From assembly GCF_001598695.1 (NCBI RefSeq), contig NZ_BCZK01000009.1, positions 62,001-126,000 of the forward strand: a stretch of DNA of 64,000 nt, written 5' to 3'. This document shows, one piece after another, positions 61,790-64,000 of the stretch (positions within the stretch are counted from its first letter, which is position 1; the number at the start of each line of letters is the position of its first letter). The translations under genes and the position numbers were made by a program. The stretch is from Klebsiella oxytoca NBRC 105695. Its GTDB lineage: Bacteria; Pseudomonadota; Gammaproteobacteria; Enterobacterales; Enterobacteriaceae. The notes beneath the pieces were generated by a model. It saw only the letters and a list, made by a program, of their open reading frames with translations. It did no database searches and was not told the DNA's origin.

Positions 61790-62263
61790 ATGAAAGTCAG
61801 ACTTGCCATCGCAGAAGAGGCTCCGGCCCTTTGGGAAGTTCGTAATCAGGCGATTCGCCACGGCTGCCGTGAAAGCTATGCTGCGGAAGTCCTCCAGGCC
61901 TGGACTCCCGACAACATGCCTGAAGGTTATCGCCATGCGGTGCGCGATAATCCATTTTTTGTTGTTGATGATGGGCAGGGCAAGCCAGTCGCCAGCGGCT
62001 ATCTGGATATCAAAGCGGGTAGCGTTGAAGCCATATTTACTTTGCCGACCTGGGAGGGTAAAGGCTGCGCCAGCATGATTATGGCGGCGATTATCGGGGA
62101 GGCGAAACAACGCAAGTTCAGGCACATTACCCTCGATGCAACGCCAAACGCGGCCGGTTTTTATCTGCGCCTGGGATTCACTTCAACCGGCGAAAAGCGC
62201 TGGCATTCGAACATGGCGAACGCCGACTTACGCTGTGAATCGATGATCCTTAGCCTCGACTGA
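61790..62263 (+). CDS. GNAT-family N-acetyltransferase (paralogue of the 3605 gene)
   Basis: A 157-residue GNAT. It shares with the gene at 3605 the N-terminal block RNQAIR.GC..SY..EV..AWT.D.MP.G, the LP..EGKG acetyl-CoA loop, and TPNA..FY near the end. AAGGGG precedes the ATG by six bases. The substrate is unknown. It lies alone between the cybB terminator and frmR. Confidence 0.82.
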   Translation: MKVRLAIAEEAPALWEVRNQAIRHGCRESYAAEVLQAWTPDNMPEGYRHAVRDNPFFVVDDGQGKPVASGYLDIKAGSVEAIFTLPTWEGKGCASMIMAAIIGEAKQRKFRHITLDATPNAAGFYLRLGFTSTGEKRWHSNMANADLRCESMILSLD

Positions 62264-62328
62264 GCGCAAATTCTCGCCGCTATGCTACGGTTAAAGCGGC
62301 GAAGCCATTTGCCTCATGGCAATAATAA

Positions 62329-62354
62329 ATATAGTATACCCCCCTATATGATAT
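62329..62354. promoter_or_regulatory. FrmR operator
   Basis: The segment ATAGTATACCCCCCTATATG followed by ATAT has a run of six C flanked by AT-rich dyad arms, the pattern of operators for CsoR/RcnR-type repressors and very close to the E. coli frm operator as I recall it. It ends 13 bp before the frmR start codon. Confidence 0.8.
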
Positions 62355-62367
62355 GGAGGGCGACACC

Positions 62368-63784
<1,417 letters not shown>

Positions 63785-63799
63785 TTTTTCAGTCCAAAC

Positions 63800-63823
63800 A
63801 TAACCCGGGCTTGCCCGGGTTAT
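63800..63823. terminator. Hairpin terminator after frmA
   Basis: ATAACCCGGGC (63800-63810) and GCCCGGGTTAT (63813-63823) form a perfect 11-bp inverted repeat followed by TTCTG. It separates frmA from the converging partial gene and could serve both strands. Confidence 0.8.
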
Positions 63824-63836
63824 TTCTGAATATACG

Positions 63837-64000
63837 CTATTCTCGCCGCAAATTTTCATAACCGCTATGCCACCGCCGCTGTTCCCGACGCTCCCGTTCT
63901 CGCTGAATATCTGATTTTTCATCTTCCCAGACCGCGCAGTGCGGGCCGCTAAAAACCTCGCAGGGCGGCTGGTTAGCGGTGAGCGGGTTGGCCGTTTTCT
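63837..64000 (-). CDS. Unknown protein, C-terminal part only
   Basis: A minus-strand frame that enters from beyond the window and stops at 63837-63839. The 53 visible residues include NQPPCEVFSGPHCAVWEDEK followed by a strongly basic, Arg/Glu-rich helix (DIQRERERREQRRWH) and the end NLRRE. I do not recognise the family. It converges on frmA. Confidence 0.55.
   Translation of the reverse strand, partial: KTANPLTANQPPCEVFSGPHCAVWEDEKSDIQRERERREQRRWHSGYENLRRE

Overview
The window looks like a chromosomal segment of an enteric bacterium, most probably Klebsiella or Raoultella. The gene order follows the E. coli K-12 stretch ydbH-ynbE-ydbL-feaR-feaB-tynA-paa-azoR-hrpA-ydcF-aldA-gapC-cybB. It also carries the rarA-oqxAB-oqxR efflux locus that is typical of Klebsiella. 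Most genes are GC-rich. No tRNA, rRNA, insertion sequence, prophage or CRISPR array was seen. These assignments rest on remembered protein families and gene order, not on a database search.

Layout. 1-3362: the end of ydbH, ynbE and ydbL (envelope lipid homeostasis), then feaR and feaB (aromatic amine use). 3363-22855: about 19 kb that separates feaB from tynA, which are adjacent in K-12. This block holds a GNAT acetyltransferase, rarA-oqxA-oqxB-oqxR, a membrane protein with a 24-residue microprotein, a GAPDH paralogue with a DJ-1/AraC regulator, an AT-rich HNH-like gene, and an AT-rich carbohydrate islet (GntR regulator, galactitol-type PTS IIA/IIB/IIC, FGGY kinase, class II aldolase, private HPr, divergent histidine phosphatase). 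22856-38977: tynA, paaZ and paaABCDEFGHIJK-paaX-paaY, the complete phenylacetate pathway. 38987-44144: a GFA-family protein, azoR and hrpA. 44193-49434: a marR-MFS-HlyD-outer membrane factor-O-methyltransferase operon. 49612-55461: a glutamate-type dehydrogenase, an MHS transporter, ydcF and aldA. 55485-64000: a duplicated REP block, an intact gapC, GNAT and LysR genes, a diguanylate cyclase, ydfZ, several very small genes, a dinI-like SOS gene, cybB, another GNAT, frmR-frmA and the end of an unknown gene.

How it fits together. TynA oxidises phenylethylamine in the periplasm to phenylacetaldehyde, FeaB oxidises this to phenylacetate, PaaK activates it, PaaABC(D)E epoxidises it, PaaG isomerises it, PaaZ opens the ring, and PaaJ/F/H/J complete beta-oxidation to acetyl-CoA and succinyl-CoA. 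FeaR-type motif pairs lie in front of both feaB and tynA, and TGATTC cores like those of PaaX operators lie in front of paaZ, paaA and paaX, so the regulon logic appears intact despite the insertion. The least characterised system is the PTS-kinase-aldolase-HPr islet at 15.2-21.9 kb. It carries a perfect CRP-type palindrome and a perfect 14-bp palindrome just upstream of its regulator. It is predicted to make a ketose bisphosphate from an unknown sugar.
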